A stretch of DNA of 6,252 bases. Origin: Desulfobacterales bacterium CG23_combo_of_CG06-09_8_20_14_all_52_9. Its GTDB lineage: Bacteria > Desulfobacterota > Desulfobacteria > Desulfobacterales > UBA2156. The stretch is taken from NCBI GenBank assembly GCA_002771315.1, contig PCSF01000257.1, forward strand, positions 5,152 through 11,403, read 5' to 3'. Below the pieces are notes generated by a model. The model saw only the letters and a program-made list of their open reading frames with translations, had not been told where the DNA came from and made no database searches. This document shows positions 1 through 5,396 of this stretch, in pieces. Numbering within the stretch: the first letter of the stretch is position 1; every line of letters starts with the position of its first letter. The position numbers and the translations under genes were made by a program.

Positions 1-48
1 ATGTGCATTTCGCTCGGCTTCCGAAATATGCCAATCCCTTCGGGCGTT

Positions 49-78
49 ACTATACCACGGACCAACGGATTCCTTCAA
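49..78 (-). promoter_or_regulatory. weak leftward promoter-like pair in the otherwise empty left edge
   Basis: On the minus strand there is a TTGAAG hexamer (73-78), an 18-base spacer and TATAGT (49-54). This could drive a gene lying to the left of the window. It sits just past the transporter stop codon. Nothing else in positions 1-103 is supported: short open frames there have no recognisable product and no ribosome site. A hexamer pair this loose can arise by chance. Confidence 0.22.
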
Positions 79-103
79 GACAAAAGCATGATGCAGGAGC
101 GGA

Positions 104-973
104 TCAGGCCATGGATCCCTTTTTTGGAGCAGATAAAATGGTGCCGATCATGATGCTCCCCACGATTAAAAGACCCCCGATGAGGGTTCGTATTCCAGGT
201 CTTTCCCCCAGCAGAAGGAAGGCGAAGGCCGTGCCGTATACCGGTTCCAGCCCGGCGATGATGCTGGCGAGCTGAGTCTTGATGAACTTCAGACTCCGGA
301 TAAAGAGCGCGTGCGACAAGGCCGTGCAAAAGATTCCCAAGACCGCCAGAAGCATCACATCCTTTTGCGACAGGGAGAAGTCCAGGAAGAAGCAAAACGG
401 AAAGAGGACAGCGGCGGCCACTCCGTTCTGGTACCCGGCGATCACCAAAGGAGAATAAGTCGCCACATACTTGCGGTTGAGGATCGAAAGGAGCGCAAAA
501 GATACGCCGGAAGCCACCCCCCAGGCCGCACCCCGGGTGATGTGATCGCCCAGATCCAACGACGGCACGATGCACCAGAGTCCGGCCAGGACTATGGCGG
601 CGGTCAGGATGTCGATGGGGCGAAGCCTTTCTCTGAAAAACACAGGTTCCATGAAGGTCACAAAAATCGGAAAGGTTGAAAAGGTCAAAAGCCCCACCGC
701 CACAGTGGAGACCTGGATGGATTTAAAAAAGGCGATCCAGTGGCCGGCCAGCAGGATGCCCAGAAAGAAAAGGGCCCAAAAATCCCCCGGGGAGCGGGGA
801 CGGATGTCTTTCTTTAGCAAAAAGACGGTCGCCGAAAGCACCGCAAAGGCAAAAGAGGTCCGTCCAAAAACAATAATCGACGACGGCGCGGCTACGAGCT
901 TTCCGAACAATCCCGCCAGCCCGAAAAGCAAAACCGCCGCATGAATTTCGATCATTCCCGCTGAGTTTTTCAT
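104..973 (-). CDS. EamA/DMT-superfamily transporter (RhaT/YdcZ-like permease)
   Basis: A predicted inner-membrane permease of the drug/metabolite transporter superfamily. These carry small metabolites or amino acids across the membrane, and the substrate cannot be read from sequence. The 289-residue product has about ten hydrophobic segments in two EamA repeats. The first repeat ends near residues 98-115 (TFSTFPIFVTFMEPVFFRER), and the second has the typical LEPVYG...LLLGERP block near residues 242-258. The length is normal for the family. The reading frame extends upstream to a TTG at 1024, but a predicted promoter lies inside that extension with its -10 over an in-frame ATG, so I place the start at ATG 973 (MKNSAGMIEIHAAV). 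ATG 955 is the other option, and neither has a strong Shine-Dalgarno. A terminator separates it from the ferredoxin operon upstream on the same strand, so it is probably transcribed on its own. Family certain, substrate unknown. Confidence 0.9.
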   Translation of the reverse strand: MKNSAGMIEIHAAVLLFGLAGLFGKLVAAPSSIIVFGRTSFAFAVLSATVFLLKKDIRPRSPGDFWALFFLGILLAGHWIAFFKSIQVSTVAVGLLTFSTFPIFVTFMEPVFFRERLRPIDILTAAIVLAGLWCIVPSLDLGDHITRGAAWGVASGVSFALLSILNRKYVATYSPLVIAGYQNGVAAAVLFPFCFFLDFSLSQKDVMLLAVLGIFCTALSHALFIRSLKFIKTQLASIIAGLEPVYGTAFAFLLLGERPGIRTLIGGLLIVGSIMIGTILSAPKKGSMA

Positions 974-995
974 AGGTTTGTTTTTCAGAAGAAGA

Positions 996-1024
996 ATCAT
1001 ATTCGAGGGATGTAAGATAGGCAA
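996..1024 (-). promoter_or_regulatory. predicted sigma70-type promoter of the EamA transporter gene
   Basis: On the minus strand TTGCCT (1019-1024) is followed, after exactly 17 bases, by TATGAT (996-1001). These match the consensus hexamers at 4 of 6 and 5 of 6 positions. The implied start point is near 989, giving a leader of about 16 bases before ATG 973. It lies downstream of the terminator of the preceding operon, where a new promoter is expected. It argues against the two longer start choices at 1000 and 1024. Confidence 0.5.
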
Positions 1025-1058
1025 GGAAATAGCGTGTACTTATCCGAAAGGAGGGCGT

Positions 1059-1122
1059 AAAAAAGGAGCAGCCCAGTGAATCGGACTCGTGAAGGGGGGA
1101 AAGCCCGCACGAGCCCTGCTCC
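1059..1122 (-). terminator. composite intrinsic terminator of the HD/ferredoxin operon
   Basis: Immediately after the ferredoxin stop codon, the minus strand reads GGAGCAG (1122-1116), then an inner stem, then CTGCTCC (1071-1065) followed directly by six T (1064-1059). The outer 7-bp arms are perfect. A second perfect 6-bp stem, CTCGTG/CACGAG (1113-1108 with 1091-1086), and a short GGG/CCC tip lie inside it. The T run follows the stem only on the minus strand, so the terminator acts leftward. The hairpin is longer and more interrupted than usual. Confidence 0.75.
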
Positions 1123-1123
1123 G

Positions 1124-1867
1124 TCAGGCCGCTTTTTCGTGTCGCAGAATCTTGCCCCGGACGCTGACGACAACCTTATTCAAGGGGATATGCTTTCCCG
1201 CCGTTTCCATCCCCTTTTTGACGATTGCGGGAAGGCCGCTGCAACAGGGAACTTCCATGACCACGACGGTTACACTCCGGATGTCGGCGACCTTAAAGAT
1301 TTCGGAAAATTTTTCGACATATTCCTGAGGATCGTCAAACTTGGGACAACCGATCATCACAACCCTTCCCCTGATAAATTCCTGGTGTAAAGCCGGAAAT
1401 GCCACGGGTACGCAATCGGCCGCCACCAGCAGGTGAGCCCCCTTCAGAAACGGGGCCGTGGGCGGAATCAGCTTGATCTGGATGGGCCAATGGGTCAATT
1501 CCGACTGCTGTCGTGCTTCCAGGGCGGTCGGCATGTTCGCTTGCGCGCAGGGATTGGCCGCAGAAAATACCTGGATGCCGGCCGACGGGCACCCTTTGGG
1601 AGCTTCATGCACCCTCCGGGCATTGCTTTCGAGGTGTGCTTCCACGGCGTGCTCATCAAATTCCTCGGCTTCGCGTTCAATAATATGCAACGCCCCCTGA
1701 GGGCATTCGCCCACGCAGGCCCCCAGACCGTCACACAGGTTTTCGGAAATCACCCGGGCCTTACCATCAATGACCGCGAGGGATCCTTCCGCGCAGGAAA
1801 TGACGCACTGGCCGCATCCGTCACAGAGTTTCTCGTCGATCTCGATGATTTTTCTTGTGACTTTCAT
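1124..1867 (-). CDS. 4Fe-4S dicluster ferredoxin-like protein with C-terminal Cys-containing domain (hcp-associated type)
   Basis: A predicted cytoplasmic electron-transfer protein of 247 residues. The N-terminal 60 residues form a bacterial-ferredoxin fold. The first cluster motif is complete (C15-x2-C18-x2-C21-x3-C25). The second reads C45-x2-L48-x2-C51-x3-C55-P, with Leu in place of the second Cys. The remaining ~190 residues hold further cysteines in GCPS (93), NPC (107), ADC (152), GCPK (174) and PCC (208-209), which may bind another cofactor or mediate partner contacts. From recalled family knowledge, this type is often encoded near hybrid cluster protein (hcp) genes in anaerobes, where an Hcp-linked electron-donor role has been suggested; no hcp is visible here. 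I chose ATG 1867 over ATG 1882 because GAGAGG (1880-1875) sits 7 bases ahead of it and overlaps the longer start. It lies 52 bases after the HD gene, so it is co-transcribed, and a terminator follows. Fold certain, partner inferred. Confidence 0.88.
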   Translation of the reverse strand: MKVTRKIIEIDEKLCDGCGQCVISCAEGSLAVIDGKARVISENLCDGLGACVGECPQGALHIIEREAEEFDEHAVEAHLESNARRVHEAPKGCPSAGIQVFSAANPCAQANMPTALEARQQSELTHWPIQIKLIPPTAPFLKGAHLLVAADCVPVAFPALHQEFIRGRVVMIGCPKFDDPQEYVEKFSEIFKVADIRSVTVVVMEVPCCSGLPAIVKKGMETAGKHIPLNKVVVSVRGKILRHEKAA

Positions 1868-1919
1868 GGTTGAACCTCTCATTCAGATTTAAGATGGGTA
1901 TCGTGCACGAGGAAGAGCT

Positions 1920-2648
1920 CTATACCAGCAGCACCGCCTCGGCCGTATGCTTTCCGCTTTCGGTCAGAAAGGTTGCCGCGATCGTTTCTTTCAGCCGACC
2001 TTTTTCCATGGGCATATCCTTCAGCCTTTCTTCGAGGTTGGCGATCTGGTCGGCATCATATACCACCTTGAAATTGAGCGTTTCGTCACATTTAGGATGG
2101 TGATGGTGGGCGATGATGTCGCAAACCTCTTGAATGACCGATTCTTTGGCCTTGAGCTTTGAAAGGATCGAGCGGGCGATAGGAGGGCCTTCTTGTTCCT
2201 GATATTCAGGTGCGGCACTTTGAAATTTGCGTTCGGCCTCAGGGATACCGATGTCATGAAGATAGGCCGCACAAAGGATCACCGCCAGATTGCCGCCTTC
2301 CAGTTTCCCAATCCGTTCCGCATGACGCGCCACCCGGCCGGCATGTCCGATCCTCTTGAAGTCGCTTTTAAAATATCGTTTGACCTCCACCGCCACGCGG
2401 TCTTTGAACAGGTTTTCTTTCAGGGCCAACAGCTCCTCCGGAAGTGTTCCCAGACACTGCTCGGCGTGTTCGCAATACGATGCGCACCCGAAATCCATCT
2501 TGGGATTCACGAACCGATAACCGCACCGGTTGCACTTTCGGGTGGTGTCGTCCTTGAAAAACTCCACGATGTTTTTACACTTGGGACACCGGGCCTCAAA
2601 AATGGCACCCGGCTTCCAATATCGACTGTCCTGACCCGGGCATTTCAT
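1920..2648 (-). CDS. HD-domain phosphohydrolase-like protein with Cys-rich zinc-ribbon N-terminus
   Basis: A 242-residue soluble protein. Residues 1-66 are Cys-rich. CPKC (21-24) and CNRC (39-42) form a likely zinc ribbon, followed by C55-x3-C59-x5-C65, with an extra C3 in the opening MKCPGQD. Residues 85-205 carry HD-superfamily signatures: GH at 101-102, the YLHDIG motif with H131/D132, an HHHH run at 181-184 and VYDAD (D198/D200). These are the expected metal ligands of a phosphohydrolase, acting on a nucleotide or other phosphorylated small molecule; the substrate is unknown. The start is secure: GGAGGT (2660-2655) is 6 bases before ATG 2648. It is the first gene of the operon with the ferredoxin and diverges from the Crp/Fnr gene. 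Its promoter carries the Fnr-type palindrome at the class II activation position. I recall homologues opening MKCPGQD in sulfate reducers, annotated only as HD-domain proteins. Confidence 0.88.
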   Translation of the reverse strand: MKCPGQDSRYWKPGAIFEARCPKCKNIVEFFKDDTTRKCNRCGYRFVNPKMDFGCASYCEHAEQCLGTLPEELLALKENLFKDRVAVEVKRYFKSDFKRIGHAGRVARHAERIGKLEGGNLAVILCAAYLHDIGIPEAERKFQSAAPEYQEQEGPPIARSILSKLKAKESVIQEVCDIIAHHHHPKCDETLNFKVVYDADQIANLEERLKDMPMEKGRLKETIAATFLTESGKHTAEAVLLV

Positions 2649-2683
2649 GGGGTTACCTCCGTTTTCATGTTGACTTGTCTGTC

Positions 2684-2711
2684 TTTATACCGTTGAATTC
2701 GGAAGGGCGCC
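2684..2711 (-). promoter_or_regulatory. activator-dependent leftward promoter of the HD/ferredoxin operon
   Basis: On the minus strand TATAAA (2689-2684) matches the -10 consensus at 5 of 6 positions. The hexamer at the -35 distance (AGGCGC, 2712-2707) does not resemble TTGACA at all. The implied start point is near 2677, leaving a leader of about 29 bases with a strong ribosome site. A good -10 without a -35, and a Crp/Fnr palindrome centred 41.5 bases upstream, together suggest a promoter that needs an activator. Confidence 0.55.
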
Positions 2712-2725
2712 TTGACATAGGTCAA
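2712..2725. promoter_or_regulatory. Fnr-type operator, perfect TTGAC-N4-GTCAA palindrome
   Basis: A 14-bp perfect inverted repeat with ATAG as the central four bases. The half-site TTGAC is what Fnr-family proteins with an E-x-x-S-R recognition helix bind, and the adjacent Crp/Fnr product has exactly that motif. From memory it matches the type of site described for HcpR regulators of sulfate reducers. It is centred at -41.5 of the leftward promoter. It lies 30 bases before the start codon of the regulator gene, where binding could block rightward transcription (autoregulation). Confidence 0.8.
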
Positions 2726-2755
2726 TAGAAAGCAAAATTTTTAAAAGGAGAATAC

Positions 2756-3430
2756 ATGGCGGTTGCAGCGGATGCCCTGACGCGCTCCCCTCTCTTTGAG
2801 GGGCTTCCCGATGACCAGATGGCGGAAATTAGGCGCATCGCCGTATCCCGGCAAGTCAAAAAGGGCGAGATCATCTTTTCACAAGGAGATGCCGGAAACG
2901 GGTTTTATATCGTCGCCGACGGTGTGGTCAAAGTCTTCACGGTATCCGTGGAAGGCAAAGAGCAGATCCTTCACATTCTTGGCGACGGGGAGCCTTTCGG
3001 GGAGGTGGCGGTTTTTACCAGGCGTCCTTTCCCGGCCCATACCGAGGCCCTGACCGATTGCAGGCTTTGGTATTTCCCCAGGGCTGCCTTTGTGGGGCTG
3101 GTGGAAAGTCTCCCATCCCTTTCACTCAACATGATCGCCCTGTTGTGCATCCGGTTGCATCAATTTGCGGCCCAGGTGGAAAGCCTATCGTTGAAAGCCG
3201 TTCCCTCCCGGTTGGCCGCCTACCTGGTTTATCTGGCCGAAGAACAGAAAACAAAAGACCGGGTCTCGCTGAAGATCTCCAAGGGGCAGCTTGCCAGTCT
3301 TCTCGGGACCATACCGGAGACCCTCTCCCGGGTCCTTGCCCGCTTGAGCGATCAGGGGATCATTGTGGTGGACGGCAAATCGATCCGCCTGACGGACATC
3401 GATGCGCTCCGGGACCTCTCGAATCAGTGA
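2756..3430 (+). CDS. Crp/Fnr-family transcriptional regulator (HcpR-like)
   Basis: A DNA-binding regulator of 224 residues, the usual Crp/Fnr length. Residues 12-125 form the cyclic-nucleotide-binding-like beta barrel, including KKGEIIFSQGDAGNGFYIV (35-53) and GDGEPFGEVAVF (76-87). A long dimerisation helix covers about 118-145. A winged helix-turn-helix occupies about 170-215, with the recognition helix IPETLSRVLARL (186-197) carrying E188, S191 and R192. The E-x-x-S-R motif predicts TTGA-type half-sites, matching the palindrome upstream. The only cysteines are C102 and C131, so there is no FNR-type oxygen-sensing Fe-S cluster. HcpR proteins studied elsewhere use haem to sense nitric oxide, which is possible here but not shown. 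The start is secure: AAAAGGAG (2743-2750) is 5 bases before ATG. It diverges from the HD/ferredoxin operon, its likely target. It converges with the rubrerythrin gene across 12 bases. Confidence 0.93.
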   Translation: MAVAADALTRSPLFEGLPDDQMAEIRRIAVSRQVKKGEIIFSQGDAGNGFYIVADGVVKVFTVSVEGKEQILHILGDGEPFGEVAVFTRRPFPAHTEALTDCRLWYFPRAAFVGLVESLPSLSLNMIALLCIRLHQFAAQVESLSLKAVPSRLAAYLVYLAEEQKTKDRVSLKISKGQLASLLGTIPETLSRVLARLSDQGIIVVDGKSIRLTDIDALRDLSNQ

Positions 3431-3442
3431 AGGAACAAGAAT

Positions 3443-3919
3443 CTATCGTTGGGTCCTGAGAAGCTGGCGGCTGAGGGCTTCGAGGTGCCCCATCTCTTCC
3501 TTGATGATGGCGTCGATCCGGCTTTTACCGAATTTTTCCGGAACCAGGTCCCGAATTCCTAGGTAAAACACGATGGAGTCTTTTTCGGCGCCGATGGCGG
3601 CCATGAAAATATCTTTCAAAGAAGACGGGTCCATCTTCTTTTCGAAAAAGACGCGGGTGTCTGCCAAAGCGCGCAGGTAGGCCGCCGCTTCTCCGTTCGG
3701 GTCAAAAATGGTGGAGATCTGCTCTTTCTCGGTAAGATCGGCCATCATTTTTGAAAAAGTTTTTTCATGCCCTTCTTCCATGGCGGAAAGCTGCGTCAGC
3801 AATTCCTTGGCTTCGGCATCATGGGTTTTTTTCGCGGCATTCTTATAAAAGGCCGCACCGTTTCTTTCAAGTTGCAGTGCCATCTCGAAGACATCCTTGG
3901 CATTGAAATCGTACATCAT
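3443..3919 (-). CDS. rubrerythrin-like ferritin-superfamily diiron protein (no rubredoxin domain)
   Basis: A 158-residue four-helix-bundle protein with the six expected diiron ligands: E18, E48-x2-H51, E112 and E142-x2-H145. It is all ferritin-like domain and lacks the C-terminal rubredoxin centre of classic rubrerythrin. It therefore needs another electron donor if it acts as a peroxide reductase. Related short proteins are credited with peroxide detoxification or iron/oxidative stress roles in anaerobes; the exact activity cannot be read here. ATG 3919 and ATG 3916 are adjacent starts, and the purine stretch AAAGGA just upstream fits either. It has its own predicted promoter overlapped by a palindrome. 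Its 3' end converges on the Crp/Fnr gene with no clear terminator between them. The nearby ferredoxin could supply electrons, which is speculation. Confidence 0.9.
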   Translation of the reverse strand: MMYDFNAKDVFEMALQLERNGAAFYKNAAKKTHDAEAKELLTQLSAMEEGHEKTFSKMMADLTEKEQISTIFDPNGEAAAYLRALADTRVFFEKKMDPSSLKDIFMAAIGAEKDSIVFYLGIRDLVPEKFGKSRIDAIIKEEMGHLEALSRQLLRTQR

Positions 3920-3966
3920 GGTTCATCCTTTCCTTTCCATAAGCAAACGGGACGCCTCATCCCGGA

Positions 3967-3985
3967 GTTTAAAATCATTTTTAAC
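3967..3985. promoter_or_regulatory. Per-box-like palindrome over the rubrerythrin promoter
   Basis: GTTTAAAATCATTTTTAAC is a 19-bp inverted repeat with 8 of 9 base pairs matching about a central C. Its core agrees with the PerR box TTATAAT-N-ATTATAA at 11 of 14 defined positions. Its centre (3976) coincides with the predicted transcription start of the rubrerythrin gene, a repressing position. PerR control of rubrerythrin genes is known in sulfate reducers. No perR gene is in the window, and the A/T-rich composition makes chance similarity possible. Confidence 0.4.
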
Positions 3986-4011
3986 ATAAAACCGAACCGC
4001 ATATTTGTAAA
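3983..4011 (-). promoter_or_regulatory. predicted promoter of the rubrerythrin-like gene
   Basis: On the minus strand TTTACA (4011-4006) is followed, after exactly 17 bases, by TATGTT (3988-3983). These match the consensus at 5 of 6 and 4 of 6 positions. The start point would be near 3976, about 56 bases before the start codon. Confidence 0.5.
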
Positions 4012-4026
4012 GCGCATCCTCGTTTG

Positions 4027-4045
4027 CATCGGGTTATGGCCGATG
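4027..4045. repeat. short inverted repeat CATCGG-N7-CCGATG
   Basis: Perfect 6-bp arms (4027-4032 and 4040-4045) lie between the two divergent promoters of the 3920-4208 region. On the plus strand it is followed, a few bases on, by five T, but no rightward gene precedes it, so a terminator role is unlikely. It may be an operator or chance. Confidence 0.3.
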
Positions 4046-4054
4046 GGTCCTTTT

Positions 4055-4078
4055 TCAAGCACAATGCGTCATGCTTGA
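4055..4078. repeat. inverted repeat TCAAGCA-N10-TGCTTGA next to the inositol-phosphate synthase promoter
   Basis: Perfect 7-bp arms (4055-4061 and 4072-4078) end two bases before the -35 hexamer of the rightward promoter. The centre is about 50 bases upstream of the predicted start point, where an activator or repressor could bind. The spacing does not fit an Fnr site. No regulator family is recognised. Confidence 0.35.
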
Positions 4079-4080
4079 GC

Positions 4081-4109
4081 TTGACACACTCCGCGTCTTT
4101 TCCTATAGT
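4081..4109 (+). promoter_or_regulatory. near-consensus sigma70 promoter of the inositol-phosphate synthase operon
   Basis: TTGACA (4081-4086) is a perfect -35, the spacer is 17 bases, and TATAGT (4104-4109) matches the -10 at 5 of 6 positions. The implied start point is near 4116. This is the strongest promoter in the window and looks constitutive. The reading frame of the synthase is open back to an ATG at 4071, which lies upstream of this promoter, so the promoter argues for a later start codon. Confidence 0.7.
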
Positions 4110-4115
4110 CACGGC

Positions 4116-4208
4116 GGCATTTTTGGGAAAAGGTGCGTGGGCGTTTCATTGGCTGCCCTCCGAATCCCCCCTTTCTCCCGGGTTAAGATAGATGCGTTCA
4201 CGCTTTCG
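4116..4208 (+). other. structured 5' leader with an overlapping six-codon mini-ORF
   Basis: Between the predicted transcription start and ATG 4209 lie about 93 bases with no clear Shine-Dalgarno. GGGAAAAGG (4125-4133) can pair, with one bulge, with the C/T-rich stretch at 4170-4179. GGGC (4139-4142) can pair with GCCC (4155-4158). A mini-ORF from ATG 4192 encodes MRSRFR and stops at TGA 4210-4212, overlapping the synthase ATG. No known riboswitch class is recognised. Function is unproven. Confidence 0.25.
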
Positions 4209-5396
4209 ATGAAGAATAACCCTTCAACAAACTCGCCCTCGCCGCCCATCCTGCTCCTGGTTGCCGGGGCCAAAGGAGCCGTGGGATCCACCGTTGCCGC
4301 TGCCGTGGCGGCCGGGGAAGCGGACCCGGATATCATTATAAAAAGCTTGACGAGCCGAAACCGGTTTTCCGCCGACTTTCCCCCGATGCGCTTTAAAATG
4401 GCGGGATGGGACGTTTGCCTCAAGCCTTTTCCCGCGATTTGGGAGAAAAACGGCGTCCTCCCTGAGGCGATTCGGTTGCGATATCAGGAGTATGCCAAAG
4501 AGATTCCGGTCCGGAAACCCCCGGATTCGACAATACCCCTCAAGGACCAGGTTGAATCGATCCGGCGGGATCTTGCGGTATTCATGGAAAGCCATCCCGG
4601 CGCACGGCCGGTTTTTGTCAACCTCCTTCCGGCCGCTCCATGCCAAAACATTACGGCAGGCCCGAAATCCGTATCTTGCCTTCCAGGGCGTAGCAAAGAT
4701 TGTCCGGATAGGGCCTATGCGCTGGCCGCCGTCGATTCCGGCATCCCCGTGGTCAATTTTTCGCCAAACTCTCTGGAATCCCAGGAGCTTCTCGCTGCGG
4801 CCCGGCAAAATCACGTGCCCATTGCGGGGCGGGACGGTAAGACCGGCCAGACCTTCCTGAAGGTCGTCCTGGCCTCTGCCCTCAAGGCCCGGGCTTTTTC
4901 CGTGGAGGGCTGGTATAGCTTGAACCTTTTAGGAAACGCCGACGGAAAAAACCTCATGATCCCTGAGAATGCCTCCGGAAAATTGGCCAATAAGACCGCC
5001 GTCCTCGACACCATTTTGGGAACACCCGGAAAAACGGGAGAACGTGGGGTTTTCCACAAAGTCCGCATCGATTACTACCCGCCCCGCGGCGATGCCAAGG
5101 AAGCCTGGGACCTCATCGATTTTTCCGGCCTTTTCGGATTGCCCATGAGCCTTCGCGTGAATCTGCTGGGAAGGGATTCCATTTTGGCGGCCCCCTTGGT
5201 CCTGGATCTTGCCCGCTGGATGGTGGCGTTAAAAGCTGCGGGTCGCGGTGGACCGGTTCCGGAGCTGGCCTTTTTTTTCAAGACACCGGTAGGAGAAAAC
5301 GCCCCGGCTACGTTCCAGGATCAACTTTCCGCCTTGGATTTGCTTGAAAGGGAGTGCGTGGAATCCGTGGTCCCCCGTAAGGGGCGGCCTGCATGA
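4209..5396 (+). CDS. inositol-3-phosphate synthase family protein
   Basis: Myo-inositol-1-phosphate synthase family (NAD-dependent cyclisation of glucose 6-phosphate to inositol 3-phosphate), 395 residues, cytoplasmic. A Rossmann dinucleotide-binding start AGAKGAVGSTV lies at 19-29. IAGRDGKTGQT (205-215) corresponds to the family's GDD-x-KSGQT loop. NLLGNADGKNL (239-249) corresponds to the LGNNDG block. Lysines aligning by eye with catalytic positions are K258 and K262, K297 in GDAK, and K358 in FFFKTP. DSILAAPLVLDLARWM (323-338) matches the family's C-terminal core. It is shorter than the eukaryotic enzymes, as usual for prokaryotes. The frame is open to ATG 4071, but the promoter at 4081-4109 rules out that start on its transcript. 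I chose ATG 4209, just before the Rossmann fold, though it lacks a good ribosome site and GTG 4137 is an alternative. The stop overlaps the next start as ATGA. The product may feed inositol lipid or solute synthesis. Confidence 0.88.
   Translation: MKNNPSTNSPSPPILLLVAGAKGAVGSTVAAAVAAGEADPDIIIKSLTSRNRFSADFPPMRFKMAGWDVCLKPFPAIWEKNGVLPEAIRLRYQEYAKEIPVRKPPDSTIPLKDQVESIRRDLAVFMESHPGARPVFVNLLPAAPCQNITAGPKSVSCLPGRSKDCPDRAYALAAVDSGIPVVNFSPNSLESQELLAAARQNHVPIAGRDGKTGQTFLKVVLASALKARAFSVEGWYSLNLLGNADGKNLMIPENASGKLANKTAVLDTILGTPGKTGERGVFHKVRIDYYPPRGDAKEAWDLIDFSGLFGLPMSLRVNLLGRDSILAAPLVLDLARWMVALKAAGRGGPVPELAFFFKTPVGENAPATFQDQLSALDLLERECVESVVPRKGRPA

Noticed and set aside
1..153. Open frame from ATG at position 1 to TGA near 153, possibly a gene end entering from the left
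   Set aside because: It overlaps the 3' end of the transporter, shows no family resemblance and has no visible start signals.
75..575. A 166-codon open frame on the minus strand overlapping the 3' half of the EamA transporter
   Set aside because: It is an out-of-frame shadow: the overlapping frame has clear EamA motifs, while this one is rich in Gly, Arg and His with no recognisable domain or ribosome site.
1433..1873. A 146-codon plus-strand frame opposite the ferredoxin gene
   Set aside because: It is the antisense shadow of a gene with intact Cys-cluster motifs, and has no ribosome site or family motif.
2670..2674. An extra TTGAC half-site in the leader of the HD gene
   Set aside because: There is no GTCAA partner at the right spacing (the opposite arm reads CTGTC), so it is only a half-site and may be chance.
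2712..2740. TTGACA (2712-2717) as the -35 of the regulator gene's own promoter
   Set aside because: At 17 bases spacing the -10 position reads AAATTT (2 of 6), and the better TTTAAA is 21 bases away, so no convincing rightward promoter can be called.
2756..3430. True FNR-type oxygen sensor
   Set aside because: The protein has no N-terminal cysteine cluster; its only two cysteines are in the effector domain and dimer helix.
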